From NCBI RefSeq assembly GCF_003253565.1, contig NZ_QKUF01000002.1:186001-250000 (forward strand): 64,000 bases of DNA, written 5' to 3'. Shown here piece after piece: positions 43,162-51,717 of this stretch. Origin of the DNA: Thermosporothrix hazakensis. GTDB taxonomy: Bacteria > Chloroflexota > Ktedonobacteria > Ktedonobacterales > Ktedonobacteraceae. Position numbers and translations under genes: made by a program. The first letter of the stretch is position 1. The number at the start of each line of letters is the position of its first letter. The notes below the pieces were generated by a model. It saw only the letters and a list, made by a program, of their open reading frames with translations, ran no database searches and was not told the DNA's origin.

Positions 43162-44065
43162 CCTCTGTTCTCTCCTTTGCAAGCAAGGAAGCACCGATAA
43201 GCACCGCATCATGAACCAGCTCCATACGCCGCACCGTACAGGAACGCCGCATCACTGGAAGCGCCTGCATCTGTAACCCGTATTCCAGCGCGGGAAGATA
43301 GAGCTCCTCGACCTGCAACACGCCACCGCCAAGCACAATCGCCTCCGGGCCCAACGTGTTGACCAGGCCACCAAGCGTCAGGCCCAGAGCCCGTCCGGCC
43401 TGAGTCAGCACCTCACGAGCCAGCGTTTCCCCATCTCTGGCACGCTTCGCGATGGTCGCGACGTCAATCGACCGCCCGCTTTCTTCGGCGTAGATCTCCA
43501 TAATCGCCCGCCCGGATGCATAGCCCTCGATGCACCCTCTGCGCCCACAGGGACAGAGCCGCCCCTGCTCAGGGCGAAAAAGCAGATGGCCGAGCTCACC
43601 CGCCACCCCGGACGCTCCTCGATATACCTTCCCATCGAGCACAAGGGCCCCGCCGATGCCGGTTCCCACCATGACCAGCAACATCTGACGAACGCCACGC
43701 CCCGCACCAAGCTGTGCCTCAGCCAGCGCCGCTGCCTTGACGTCGTTCTCCACGGCTACAGGAAGCTGTAGGAGCTCCTCCAGACGCTCCCGCAAGGGCA
43801 GGCCACGAAAACCCGGGAGATTCTCGTTTGCGTCAACGACAATGCCGCTCTCGTGATCGACCTGTCCGGCACTGCCCACGCCTACCGCGCTGACCGGGCC
43901 ATGTAAGCGTAACAGGCCCTGCACCAGCTCAGCAGCAGTCGTCACAATCGCCTCGGCCCCGCGAGTGACCGGCGTCGAGGCCTGAATGCGCTCAAGCACC
44001 CTGCCGTCAGCATCGACAACACCGGCGGCAATCTTCGTGCCACCAATATCAACCCCGATCAGCAT
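43133..44065 (-). CDS. nanK: ROK-family sugar kinase, probable N-acetylmannosamine kinase
   Basis: 310 residues. The phosphate loop is IGVDIGGTKIAAGVVD. Sugar-binding ENDVKAAALAE (catalytic Asp) and GTGIGGALVLDG follow; the zinc motif GHLLF...CPCGRRGCIEGYASG is complete. ROK kinases phosphorylate N-acetylmannosamine, glucose or other hexoses. Its start overlaps the nanE stop by 7 bp and its end overlaps the UTRA regulator. Phosphorylation of ManNAc is the inferred step between the lyase and NanE. Confidence 0.88.
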   Translation of the reverse strand: MLIGVDIGGTKIAAGVVDADGRVLERIQASTPVTRGAEAIVTTAAELVQGLLRLHGPVSAVGVGSAGQVDHESGIVVDANENLPGFRGLPLRERLEELLQLPVAVENDVKAAALAEAQLGAGRGVRQMLLVMVGTGIGGALVLDGKVYRGASGVAGELGHLLFRPEQGRLCPCGRRGCIEGYASGRAIMEIYAEESGRSIDVATIAKRARDGETLAREVLTQAGRALGLTLGGLVNTLGPEAIVLGGGVLQVEELYLPALEYGLQMQALPVMRRSCTVRRMELVHDAVLIGASLLAKERTEDGRRGQAAD

Positions 44066-44751
44066 GTCTCAGCCTCCGTTAATGCATCAACAAAGCCACG
44101 TGTGACAAGGTGCGGGCGCGTAATCGCGGAACCGACCACCACAGCATAGGCCCCACATGCAAGTGCTTTACGAGCCGCGGCGGGCGTGTTGATCTTGCCC
44201 TCAGCCACAACCGGAACCTGAATGCGCCGCGTCAATTCGCGCACTAGCTGCTCATCGGGCCCCTCATCAAGCGTCGTGTAGGGCGTGTACCCGGCCAGCG
44301 TTGTCGCGACCAGATCAGCGCCTGCTTCCACTGCGGCAACCCCTTCTTCCACCGTTGAGATATCCGCCATCACCAGGCAACCAAGCTCGGCATGAATTTG
44401 CGCGATCAGTTCAGCAGCGGTCGGATACTTTCCTTGACAGACCTGCTCACGAATCTGCGTGGCGTCGAGCGCGATAATATCAGCACCCGCCTCAACGAGC
44501 TCCCGGGCTTGCGAAAAGTCCGGCGTAATCACCGTGCGCCCGGCAACCGTGGTTTTCTGAATCCCGATAATGGGCACATCGGTAATAGCACGAATGGCGG
44601 CAACATCGTCTTTTCCGTTGGTGCGAATGCCCTTTGCTCCACCATTCAGGACCGCAGCCGCCATAGCAGCCATATGACCAAATAGCGGTTCTCCCTCAAA
44701 CGCCTGACACGAAACGATCAGCGCTCCCCGTAACGACGTTATATCCTTCAA
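44059..44751 (-). CDS. nanE: N-acetylmannosamine-6-phosphate 2-epimerase
   Basis: A 230-residue TIM barrel that converts ManNAc-6-P to GlcNAc-6-P. LIVSCQAFEGEPLFG, GAKGIRTNG, IIGIQKTT (catalytic Lys), DIIALDAT, LVMADISTVEEG, GYTPYT and VVAEGKINTPAAA (catalytic Glu) are all hallmarks of NanE. The start codon is TTG at 44751, preceded by AAGGAGG. It is the first gene of the nanE-ROK-gntR operon. Enzymes further down (NagA, NagB) are not in this window. Confidence 0.93.
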   Translation of the reverse strand: MKDITSLRGALIVSCQAFEGEPLFGHMAAMAAAVLNGGAKGIRTNGKDDVAAIRAITDVPIIGIQKTTVAGRTVITPDFSQARELVEAGADIIALDATQIREQVCQGKYPTAAELIAQIHAELGCLVMADISTVEEGVAAVEAGADLVATTLAGYTPYTTLDEGPDEQLVRELTRRIQVPVVAEGKINTPAAARKALACGAYAVVVGSAITRPHLVTRGFVDALTEAETC

Positions 44752-44765
44752 CGTGTGCCTCCTTC

Positions 44766-44804
44766 AAGTGGTACGTACCAATTTTGAAGTATACCGTACC
44801 ACTT
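44766..44804. promoter_or_regulatory. Double palindrome operator upstream of nanE
   Basis: TGGTACGTACCA (44769-44780) is a perfect 12-bp palindrome, of the TGGT-N4-ACCA type used by HutC/DasR-like GntR regulators. A wider inverted repeat joins AAGTGGTACG (44766-44775) and CGTACCACTT (44795-44804), so a second half-site lies 20 bp away. It overlaps or adjoins the nanE ribosome site. Confidence 0.78.
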
Positions 44805-44818
44805 GCGGAACAGCTTTG

Positions 44819-45481
44819 TCAACGGGATGAAGCAGGCTCGTTATCCTTCTCGGACTTCTCATACAGACGGGTCAGCCAGGTATCGGCCAGCTTTGAGGGA
44901 TGCAGCTTCTCGCTCAGACCGAAGAACTCGCAGAAGCTCATAATCAGGGGATTCCACTTTTCGGGATCGATATGCTGCTTCTCGCCCGGCTTGAGCAGGC
45001 GTTCATCGATATGAACCCGCACAATACGCGTCTCGATCGCGACAAGGTGCGAGTCGTCGCCATCAACCGCATGCATCTGCTTCACGACCGCCTCAAGCTG
45101 AACCGGGCACTCGGCTACCCGGGGAGCAGCAACCAGTTCCGAAGGCTCGGGAGTGAGGCCCGCCACCCGAAACTTCTCCGGCTCGTAGGTATAGCCCAAC
45201 TTCGCTTTACTCTCGGGAACGGGATTCTTTCCGGTCAGCATCGCCAGCCGATTGACTGCGGAAACAAGGTCCGCCGAGGGCAGATTCAGCACGCATTCGC
45301 GCTCACGGCGAAGGTTCTCAACGGTCCTGGAGCGCGTGCCCAGACCAAGCATACAGGATTGATTCAGCCACCATGCTGAAGACATCGGCGCCAGGTTCGA
45401 GGTTCCGTCCTCATTGACTGTGCTGATCAGCACAACGGGGGTACCAAAGTAAAGAATTGTGGGTTGAATTGTTCTATGCAT
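44819..45481 (-). CDS. Flavin reductase-like (FMN-binding split barrel) protein
   Basis: 220 residues. The opening FGTPVVLISTVNEDGTSNLAPMSSAWWLN and the following MLGLGTRSRTVENLRRERECVLNL are the FMN-binding strands of the flavin-reductase split barrel; RIVRVHIDERLL is a late strand. Members reduce flavins or act as flavoenzyme partners. It lies between the nan operon and the lacI gene, separated from both, and transcribed on its own. Confidence 0.88.
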   Translation of the reverse strand: MHRTIQPTILYFGTPVVLISTVNEDGTSNLAPMSSAWWLNQSCMLGLGTRSRTVENLRRERECVLNLPSADLVSAVNRLAMLTGKNPVPESKAKLGYTYEPEKFRVAGLTPEPSELVAAPRVAECPVQLEAVVKQMHAVDGDDSHLVAIETRIVRVHIDERLLKPGEKQHIDPEKWNPLIMSFCEFFGLSEKLHPSKLADTWLTRLYEKSEKDNEPASSR

Positions 45482-45571
45482 CGATAGGCACTCCTGTCAT
45501 TGTGTACTACGCCATTCAGTGTAGACGCAAATAGAGAGAACTGCCTATCCAATTCTTGCGTTCACAGTGCC

Positions 45572-45606
45572 AAAAAATGAAAGGCCCCTCAATTATGTTG
45601 AGGAGC
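45572..45606 (-). terminator. Terminator overlapping the lacI-type gene end
   Basis: On the minus strand CTCCTCAA, the stop codon, and TTGAGGGG form the stem, followed by CCTTTCATTTTTT. Confidence 0.78.
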
Positions 45607-46645
45607 GTCGAATGAGTTCCACCGTTAGCGGTTGCGTCAATGTCTCGGGGATCGGTTCTCCCTGAATCAGCTTCGCGGCGATTTCGGTGGCATGCTCACC
45701 AATCGCGGCATTGTTAAAGCGAATGGTGGTCAGAGCAGGACGCACAAAGCGGCTGAAAAAGACATCATCCGTGCCGACAAGCGCAACATCCTGCGGTATC
45801 CGAAAGCCGCGATCAAGCAGCGCCGCAAGTAACGGAAGCGCATATTCATCATTAAAAGTATAGATCCCTGTCGGGCGGTCCTCCTGCTGAAAGCGCGTAT
45901 CAATCAAGTCATGCGCCTCCTGCATCTCCATATGGAGTGAAAACACCTCAAGCGAGATTCCCTCTTTCCCAGATTCAGCAATGGCCCGCTTCATGCCCTC
46001 TAAACGGTGCTCAAAAGCCGGTATGTGGCGCTCCTGAAATGGCTTGACGATCGCCAGACGACGATGTCCGAGCTCCAGCAAGTGACGTCCCGCAAGATAA
46101 CCCATCTCACGAGTTGGCAGGCTGACCGTTGGCAACCTGAATGTATCTTTCCCGATCTCTTCGGCCGTCAGCAACACGATATGCTGGATGCCCATGCGAC
46201 GCGCCTGCTCAATCCCATCCTCGGTAATACAGCCCGGCATGACAAAAAGCGCTGCCGGTCGCCGCGCACAGATCTGTAGTAGCAGCTCCTTCCGCCGCTC
46301 TTCAGAGAGCCCGCCCATATAGTAGTGCACCGGAACATAGCCCATACGCTGAATATTCTGCTGCATATAGAACTGAATCTCAGCGTCATTTACCGACGTT
46401 TGCAGGTCATGCATAATGCAAATCTCATTGCTATAGCCCTTCCGCAGCGCCTGCGCCGAGCTATGCAACTGATAGCCAAGCTCCTGAGCGACACGCAACA
46501 CCTTTGCCCGTGTCTCCTCACTGACATGGTTGTTCTGGACATTATTCAAGACATATGAAACGGTGGCCCGCGAAACTCCCGCTTTTCGAGCCACATCGGC
46601 ACTGGTAAGCGGCTTTTTCACGGGAGTCTGTTGTTTTTTCTCCAT
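45593..46645 (-). CDS. LacI-family transcriptional regulator
   Basis: About 350 residues. The N-terminal HTH reads TSADVARKAGVSRATVSYVL with hinge helix SSAQALRKGYS; the periplasmic-binding-like effector core ends in the usual LTQPLTVELIRR. The start at 46645 is the ATG just before KKQQTPVKKPLTSADVA, with AAAGGG upstream; the frame can be extended to 46738 without motif. It is divergent from the MFS transporter at 47094, whose promoter carries a perfect 16-bp palindrome, so it most likely represses that transporter and its own gene. Confidence 0.93.
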   Translation of the reverse strand: MEKKQQTPVKKPLTSADVARKAGVSRATVSYVLNNVQNNHVSEETRAKVLRVAQELGYQLHSSAQALRKGYSNEICIMHDLQTSVNDAEIQFYMQQNIQRMGYVPVHYYMGGLSEERRKELLLQICARRPAALFVMPGCITEDGIEQARRMGIQHIVLLTAEEIGKDTFRLPTVSLPTREMGYLAGRHLLELGHRRLAIVKPFQERHIPAFEHRLEGMKRAIAESGKEGISLEVFSLHMEMQEAHDLIDTRFQQEDRPTGIYTFNDEYALPLLAALLDRGFRIPQDVALVGTDDVFFSRFVRPALTTIRFNNAAIGEHATEIAAKLIQGEPIPETLTQPLTVELIRRSST

Positions 46646-46929
46646 GACACCCTTTCCAAACAGACCATTATGCCCTGATAACTGAAATACACCCCTGTTT
46701 TCAACAGGGATTATGACATAACTATTGAGCTCCGTCAATCAAAGAACGGCGATTTTTCTCCTCTATTCAGATGTCGCTCTTCGCACCAGCAATATCCCTG
46801 CCTGGCCCTTCCATGCCCTCTATGCTACACAAAATATATCAGATATTGCGACGTGGTACCCCATCCCACATCCTGCTGACACCCGAAAAGCAGAATCCCA
46901 CCCTCTCCAAAATTGAGACATGATTCCTC

Positions 46930-46987
46930 TTGACACAGCAATAACTATGGTTGTATACTTCCGACAATCTACGTTACACGTGTAACG
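46930..46987 (+). promoter_or_regulatory. Promoter and LacI-type operator of the MFS gene
   Basis: TTGACA (46930-46935) and TATACT (46954-46959) are 18 bp apart. CGTTACACGTGTAACG (46972-46987) is a perfect 16-bp palindrome with a central CG, the form of LacI-family operators. It lies just downstream of the likely start point, so it would block transcription. Confidence 0.85.
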
Positions 46988-47093
46988 CAGATGTCACAAA
47001 AAAGGACAGCGTGTTGTCCGGTCTGTTATGAAACCATTCATTGTTGATGGTATCCGTATTTTTCCGGTTTATGACAAAGGGAGTCATTCTACT

Positions 47094-48395
47094 ATGGAAA
47101 ACGTCGCATTTCCCACGAAGGCCGCATCCATCCACCCGAACGGCCAGCCCGAAGCCCTTGCGATCCCAACCAAACGTGTCAGCATTGGATTTCTGATCGC
47201 GCTCACACTGGCGCAAATGTCGCTCTTTCTCTGCTATGGTGGTATCGGCAGTATTCTATTGCCCATGCAAATTGGCGAACTCGACCCGGTGAACAAAGTC
47301 AGCAGTCTGGGTCTTGTTACAGGCGTTGCAGTGTTGCTCGCCTTGATAGGAAATCCGCTGGCAGGAGCCCTGAGCGACCGCACTTCCTCTCGTTTTGGTC
47401 GCCGCCGCCCCTGGATCTTCTTTGGCGCAATCGTCAGTGCACTCGCCCTGGCCCTCATGATGATGGCGAAAAACGTCGCCATGATCTTCATTGGCTGGTC
47501 TGCCTTCCAGCTCTGTTCAAACTTCATTCTGGCAGCCTTGAGCGCTATCATTCCCGATCAGGTTCCCGAAGAGCAGCGCGGCACCGCATCCGGCATTATT
47601 GGCCTCTCCGCCTCTATTGGCATGGTGCTTGGTTCCGTGATGGTCGGAATGATTATCCGCAATGCCCAAACCAGTTATCTGGTCATGCTCATTACCTTAC
47701 TTATTGTACTGATCCCCTTCGCCCTCTTGATGAAGGATAAGCACCTGCCGAAAGAGTATGTGCAGTCGTTCAGCCTGATTGGCTTCCTCAAAAACTTCTG
47801 GATCAACCCGCGCAAGCACCCCGATTTCGCCTGGGCCTGGTTGACCCGCTTCATTCCCTTCTTTGGCTACTTCCTGACTGCCAACTACATGTTCTACTTC
47901 TTGCAGGACGCCGTCCACTATGACAAGCTCTTCCCCGGGCAGGGAGTTGAGCAGGGCGCCTCACAGCTCCAAATCGTCATGATGGTTACCTCGCTGGTCT
48001 TCACCGTGCTTGGTGGCATCCTCTCGGACCGCTTCCGTAGCCGCAAGCTCTTCATCGTCATTGGTTGTGCTATTATGGCGGTTCCTCTGGTGGTCCTGGG
48101 CACTATCCCTTCGTGGACCGTTATTATGATTATGATGGGGTTGGTAGGAGTTGGCTTCGGTATGTACACCTCGGTTGATGGAGCCCTTGTGACGCAGGTT
48201 CTGCCAAGTGCAGAAAACCGGGGTAAAGATATGGGTATCATCAATATTGCAAACACGTTGCCCCAATCTCTGGCACCGGCTTTTGCATCGATCATTATCA
48301 ATGCAACCCATAGCTACTTCATGCTCTTCCTGGTTGGTGCGGTAATCGCGCTGCTTGGCACGCTAACCGTACGACCGATTAAGAGCGTTCGCTAA
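47094..48395 (+). CDS. MFS transporter (sugar-type, GPH/SLC45-like)
   Basis: A 433-residue, twelve-helix permease. GALSDRTSSRFGRRRPWIFFG is the loop 2-3 motif of the GPH/SLC45 sugar-cation symporter group, and DRFRSRKLFIV the corresponding second-half loop. The start at 47094 has AAGGGAG ten bases upstream, and an in-frame ATG at 47028 would put the operator inside the leader. With the LacI regulator and following hydrolase it looks like a small sugar or glycoside uptake unit. The substrate is unknown. Confidence 0.9.
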   Translation: MENVAFPTKAASIHPNGQPEALAIPTKRVSIGFLIALTLAQMSLFLCYGGIGSILLPMQIGELDPVNKVSSLGLVTGVAVLLALIGNPLAGALSDRTSSRFGRRRPWIFFGAIVSALALALMMMAKNVAMIFIGWSAFQLCSNFILAALSAIIPDQVPEEQRGTASGIIGLSASIGMVLGSVMVGMIIRNAQTSYLVMLITLLIVLIPFALLMKDKHLPKEYVQSFSLIGFLKNFWINPRKHPDFAWAWLTRFIPFFGYFLTANYMFYFLQDAVHYDKLFPGQGVEQGASQLQIVMMVTSLVFTVLGGILSDRFRSRKLFIVIGCAIMAVPLVVLGTIPSWTVIMIMMGLVGVGFGMYTSVDGALVTQVLPSAENRGKDMGIINIANTLPQSLAPAFASIIINATHSYFMLFLVGAVIALLGTLTVRPIKSVR

Positions 48396-48432
48396 GCCTG
48401 CTCGCAAACAACTGGAAAGAAGGTATTTCATT

Positions 48433-49244
48433 ATGACTGCATGGTCTAAAGGAACCGTTCAAGTCAACGATCTCACTATTCACTATCATCGAACCGGTGG
48501 GGAGCACAAACCAAAAATGCTGCTTCTGCACGGCGTGATGGACAACGGTCTCTGCTGGACACCTGTTGCACGCGACCTGCAAGATCAGTTTGATATCATT
48601 ATGCCCGACGCCCGGGGGCACGGCGAGACGCAGGGCTCCATTGAGAACGCCTCCTTCACAACGCTGGCGAATGATGTAGCCGGGCTCGTTCAGGCACTTA
48701 ATCTGGAAAAGCCCTATCTCTTCGGCCACTCGATGGGCGCAATGACCGCCCTGGCCGTCGCGGCGCTCTATCCCGAGCTACCACATGCGATCCTGCTGGA
48801 AGATCCTCCTTTCTGGACAGAGCAGGCAGCCCGGAGCGCGGATGTCGATAATGAAACTGCGAACTTTATGAAAACGTTCGTGTCTCTGCGCGAACTCCCC
48901 TGGGATGTGCTGCTCGCCAAAGCGCGTGAATTCAACCCCAAATGGGACGAAGTCGAGCTTGAGCCCTGGGCCCAATCCAAGCGCCAGTTTGCCCCGGATA
49001 TTATGGAGAAACTGACCTTTGATCTTGATTGGCAAGAGCTCCTTCCACGTGTGGCCTGCCCGATTTTGCTGCTCACCGGTGACGTAGAAGAGCACGCGAT
49101 TACGACTCCCGAGGGCCACAAAAGGCATCCCAACTCTGGAAGAATGGCACTCTGGCGCATATTCCCGGAGCCGGACACTGCATCCATCGCGATTGCTATG
49201 CTGCGTCGATGACTGCGGTCCGCGCCTTCCTCAAAGACCACTAG
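48433..49244 (+). CDS. Alpha/beta hydrolase, frameshifted near its C-terminus
   Basis: The N-terminal 226 residues are a normal alpha/beta hydrolase: LLLHGVMDNG (oxyanion side), DARGHGET, the nucleophile elbow GHSMGAMTA and LLLTGD (acid). After TTPE (about 49113) the frame changes to nonsense and stops at 49212. In the -1 frame the expected end is intact: KASQLWKNG, HIPGAGHCIHRD with the catalytic His, and MTAVRAFLKDH, stopping at 49242-49244. One missing base near 49114-49125 (GGCCACAAAAGG) explains this. It is either a sequencing slip or a recent mutation. It follows the MFS transporter by 37 bp and is probably in its operon. Confidence 0.85.
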
Positions 49245-49371
49245 CGCATAGCCTCCTTCATCTGGCCCCACTCTATGGTAGTGGGGCTCCTTCTTTCCTC
49301 TCGGCCAAAACAGGAAACGGGCTATCCTCATTTTCTGCTACACTGGACGGAAAACCTGCGGAGAAAATACC

Positions 49372-50073
49372 ATGCAGTATCACGCACTCCTTGACCGCTG
49401 GCACTCTCAGAGCCTGCTCTACTTCCCTGATTTGCCGGGTTGTCAGGTCACAGCCGGCACTCCAGAGGAGGCGCTTGCCCTGGCGCCAGAGGTTGTCAGC
49501 CAGCATCTTTCCTGGCTTCACACCCAGCATCTCCTTGCCGAACCACCCACGGCACCGATTGACATCGCATTGCTTGAAGATAGCGTTCCGAGCGCCAATG
49601 GGGCGGGGGCACCCTTTCAGACTGATCTCCAGACCCCACCGCATGACTATATGCAGAACGCTCTTCAGATTGCCGACCTGACGCGGGCAGATTTAATTAC
49701 CCTCTCCCGGTCATTGCCACCTGAGAGCGTCTTTCCTTTCGCGCTTGGCGACACAGCCACATGTACCGTGGAGGGGCTCCTTCAACATATCGCTGAACTG
49801 GATCTCTGGTATATTGCCAGCCTGTTCGCCCAAAAGCCCACCCTCCGCCTTCCTGACGATCCTGTTGAAGCGCTGGAGGCAAGCGCCAGAGCAGTCGCGG
49901 ATGGCCTGCGCAGCCTTTCTACTGAGCGTCTGCAACAGGTTGTTATCTTCGAGGGAGAGGCCTGGACCCCGATGAAACTTCTTCGCCGTCGAACCGGGCA
50001 TCTCCGTGAGCACATCCCCCACTTGCAGCGGCTCTCTCCCCTTGACGCACTCAAAATACGCGGCATAGAATGA
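49372..50073 (+). CDS. HicB-like plus DinB-like two-domain protein
   Basis: 233 residues. Residues 1-50 (QYHALLDRWHSQSLLYFPDLPGCQVTAGTPEEALA) have the HicB antitoxin partial RNase-H fold pattern. Residues about 80-225 resemble a DinB/YfiT four-helix metal-binding bundle, with LLQHIAELDLWYIA and RRTGHLREHIPHL supplying His residues. No hicA-like gene is next to it, and the two parts together suggest an orphan regulatory or enzymatic protein. Start chosen at the ATG after GAGAAAATACC. Function unknown. Confidence 0.75.
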   Translation: MQYHALLDRWHSQSLLYFPDLPGCQVTAGTPEEALALAPEVVSQHLSWLHTQHLLAEPPTAPIDIALLEDSVPSANGAGAPFQTDLQTPPHDYMQNALQIADLTRADLITLSRSLPPESVFPFALGDTATCTVEGLLQHIAELDLWYIASLFAQKPTLRLPDDPVEALEASARAVADGLRSLSTERLQQVVIFEGEAWTPMKLLRRRTGHLREHIPHLQRLSPLDALKIRGIE

Positions 50074-50151
50074 AACAGGAACAGTTTTGCAACTTTTCAC
50101 GTGAAAGGCGCATTGACATGCATGCCTCTGGCTAGAAGGGAAACAGGCTGA

Positions 50152-51606
50152 ATGATAGATCCTTTCTCCACGGCAACCACGCTGCTACAGTTGTTACAGC
50201 AAAGGCGTGTCTCTTCTGTAGAGCTTTTGCAATTCTATCTTGAACGAATCAAACGCTACAATACAAAGATTAACGCTATCGTCATTCCAAACGAGGAGCA
50301 GGCATATCAGCAGGCAACCGCCGCCGATCAGGCCTACGCTCGCGACGAGAAAAGTGGCGCCCTGCAAGGCCTTCCACTGACGCTCAAGGACTGCATCGAG
50401 GTTGCAGGTATGCGCACCACAGCGGGCGATCTCGACAAGGAGCAGTATGTCTCGACACAGACGGGTCCCGCTGCACAGCGTATTCTCGATGCCGGGGCCG
50501 TCCTCCTGGGCAAGACGAACGTTCCTCCCGGGCTTTCTGACTGGCAAGCAAACAATATGCTTTTTGGGCGCTCTAACAATCCCTGGGATCAGAACCGCAC
50601 ACCGGGAGGCAGCACCGGAGGCGGAGCGGCTGCTGTTGCTGCTGGACTGACACCACTCGAATTTGGCACAGACATCGCGGGCTCAATTCGCGTTCCAGCC
50701 GCATTCTGTGGACTCTACGGGCATCGTCCAAGCGAAACAGCCGTCCCGCGTTATGGCCGTAAGCCCGGCATCCCGCTGCCGAACCCGGCGTCCGTCTTTG
50801 GCGTTCAGGGGCCGCTCGCTCGTAGTGCGGCTGATCTTCAACTGGCACTTGATGTCATCGCTGCGCCTGTCATCGGGGAAGACGTCGCCTGGAAGCTCTC
50901 TCTTCCGGCCGCACGTCAGAACAGGCTGGCTGACTTCCGGGTCGCAATTCTACCCTTTGTCGATTGGCTTCCGGTTGATGAGCACATTGTGACAGCGCTT
51001 GCAGAGCTGGAAGAGCGCCTCCGTCAGCAAGGGGCAATGGTTCGCCGCGTTCAGCCCGATGGCTTCAACCTGCGCGAATATACGGAAACGTATATTACGA
51101 TGCTTTCCGTCTTTATGTATGCCGAGAAGGAACAGGAGCAACGAGAGCACATCATAGCGCAGATGCGGCAGAGCACTGACCCCTTCACCGCGGCCAAGCT
51201 TGCCGGTATTCAGGCAACAGCGGGCCAGTTCCTCGCGCTCCACACGCGCCGCGAACAGTATCGGGCGCTCTTCCGCGATTTCTTCCAGCAGTGGGACATC
51301 CTCTTGACGCCCGTCACGATCGTGCCTGCCTTTAAGCATCAGGGCATCGAAACTCCACCATATCTACGCACGCTCCCGGTTAATCGGGAGACCGTGCCCT
51401 ATGAGTTTCTTGAGATCTACCCCGGAGTTGCGACCCTGATCGGCCACCCGGCGACGGCCTTCCCCTATGGCAAGACGCCGCACGGGCTTCCCATCGGCTT
51501 GCAGGCCATCGGTCCCTATCTGGAAGATCGCACAGCTATCACCTTTGCCTCACTGCTAGAGCAGGCTTTTGGCGGCTTTACTGCGCCTCCTGGCTTTCTT
51601 GATTGA
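50152..51606 (+). CDS. Amidase (amidase-signature family)
   Basis: 484 residues, cytoplasmic. The Ser-cisSer-Lys triad is seen: Lys79 in LTLKD, Ser154 in PGGSTGGGAAAVAAG and Ser178 in GTDIAGSIR. The second Ser of the usual GGSS is Thr here, but the catalytic cis-Ser is kept. The family hydrolyses a range of amides. It lies 78 bp after the HicB-like gene and is closed by a strong terminator. The substrate is unknown. Confidence 0.93.
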   Translation: MIDPFSTATTLLQLLQQRRVSSVELLQFYLERIKRYNTKINAIVIPNEEQAYQQATAADQAYARDEKSGALQGLPLTLKDCIEVAGMRTTAGDLDKEQYVSTQTGPAAQRILDAGAVLLGKTNVPPGLSDWQANNMLFGRSNNPWDQNRTPGGSTGGGAAAVAAGLTPLEFGTDIAGSIRVPAAFCGLYGHRPSETAVPRYGRKPGIPLPNPASVFGVQGPLARSAADLQLALDVIAAPVIGEDVAWKLSLPAARQNRLADFRVAILPFVDWLPVDEHIVTALAELEERLRQQGAMVRRVQPDGFNLREYTETYITMLSVFMYAEKEQEQREHIIAQMRQSTDPFTAAKLAGIQATAGQFLALHTRREQYRALFRDFFQQWDILLTPVTIVPAFKHQGIETPPYLRTLPVNRETVPYEFLEIYPGVATLIGHPATAFPYGKTPHGLPIGLQAIGPYLEDRTAITFASLLEQAFGGFTAPPGFLD

Positions 51607-51613
51607 GAAGAGC

Positions 51614-51645
51614 AAGGGGAACGTGTGCAGGCGTTCCCCTTTTTC
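51614..51645 (+). terminator. Rho-independent terminator after amidase
   Basis: AGGGGAACG pairs with CGTTCCCCT, followed by TTTTTC. Confidence 0.88.
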
Positions 51646-51717
51646 AGATTCGCTTCAGTTCGGCGGGCTATGCTGTCTCTGAACCAGTATGCGTTACTGC
51701 AAAGAAAGGAGACGGCA

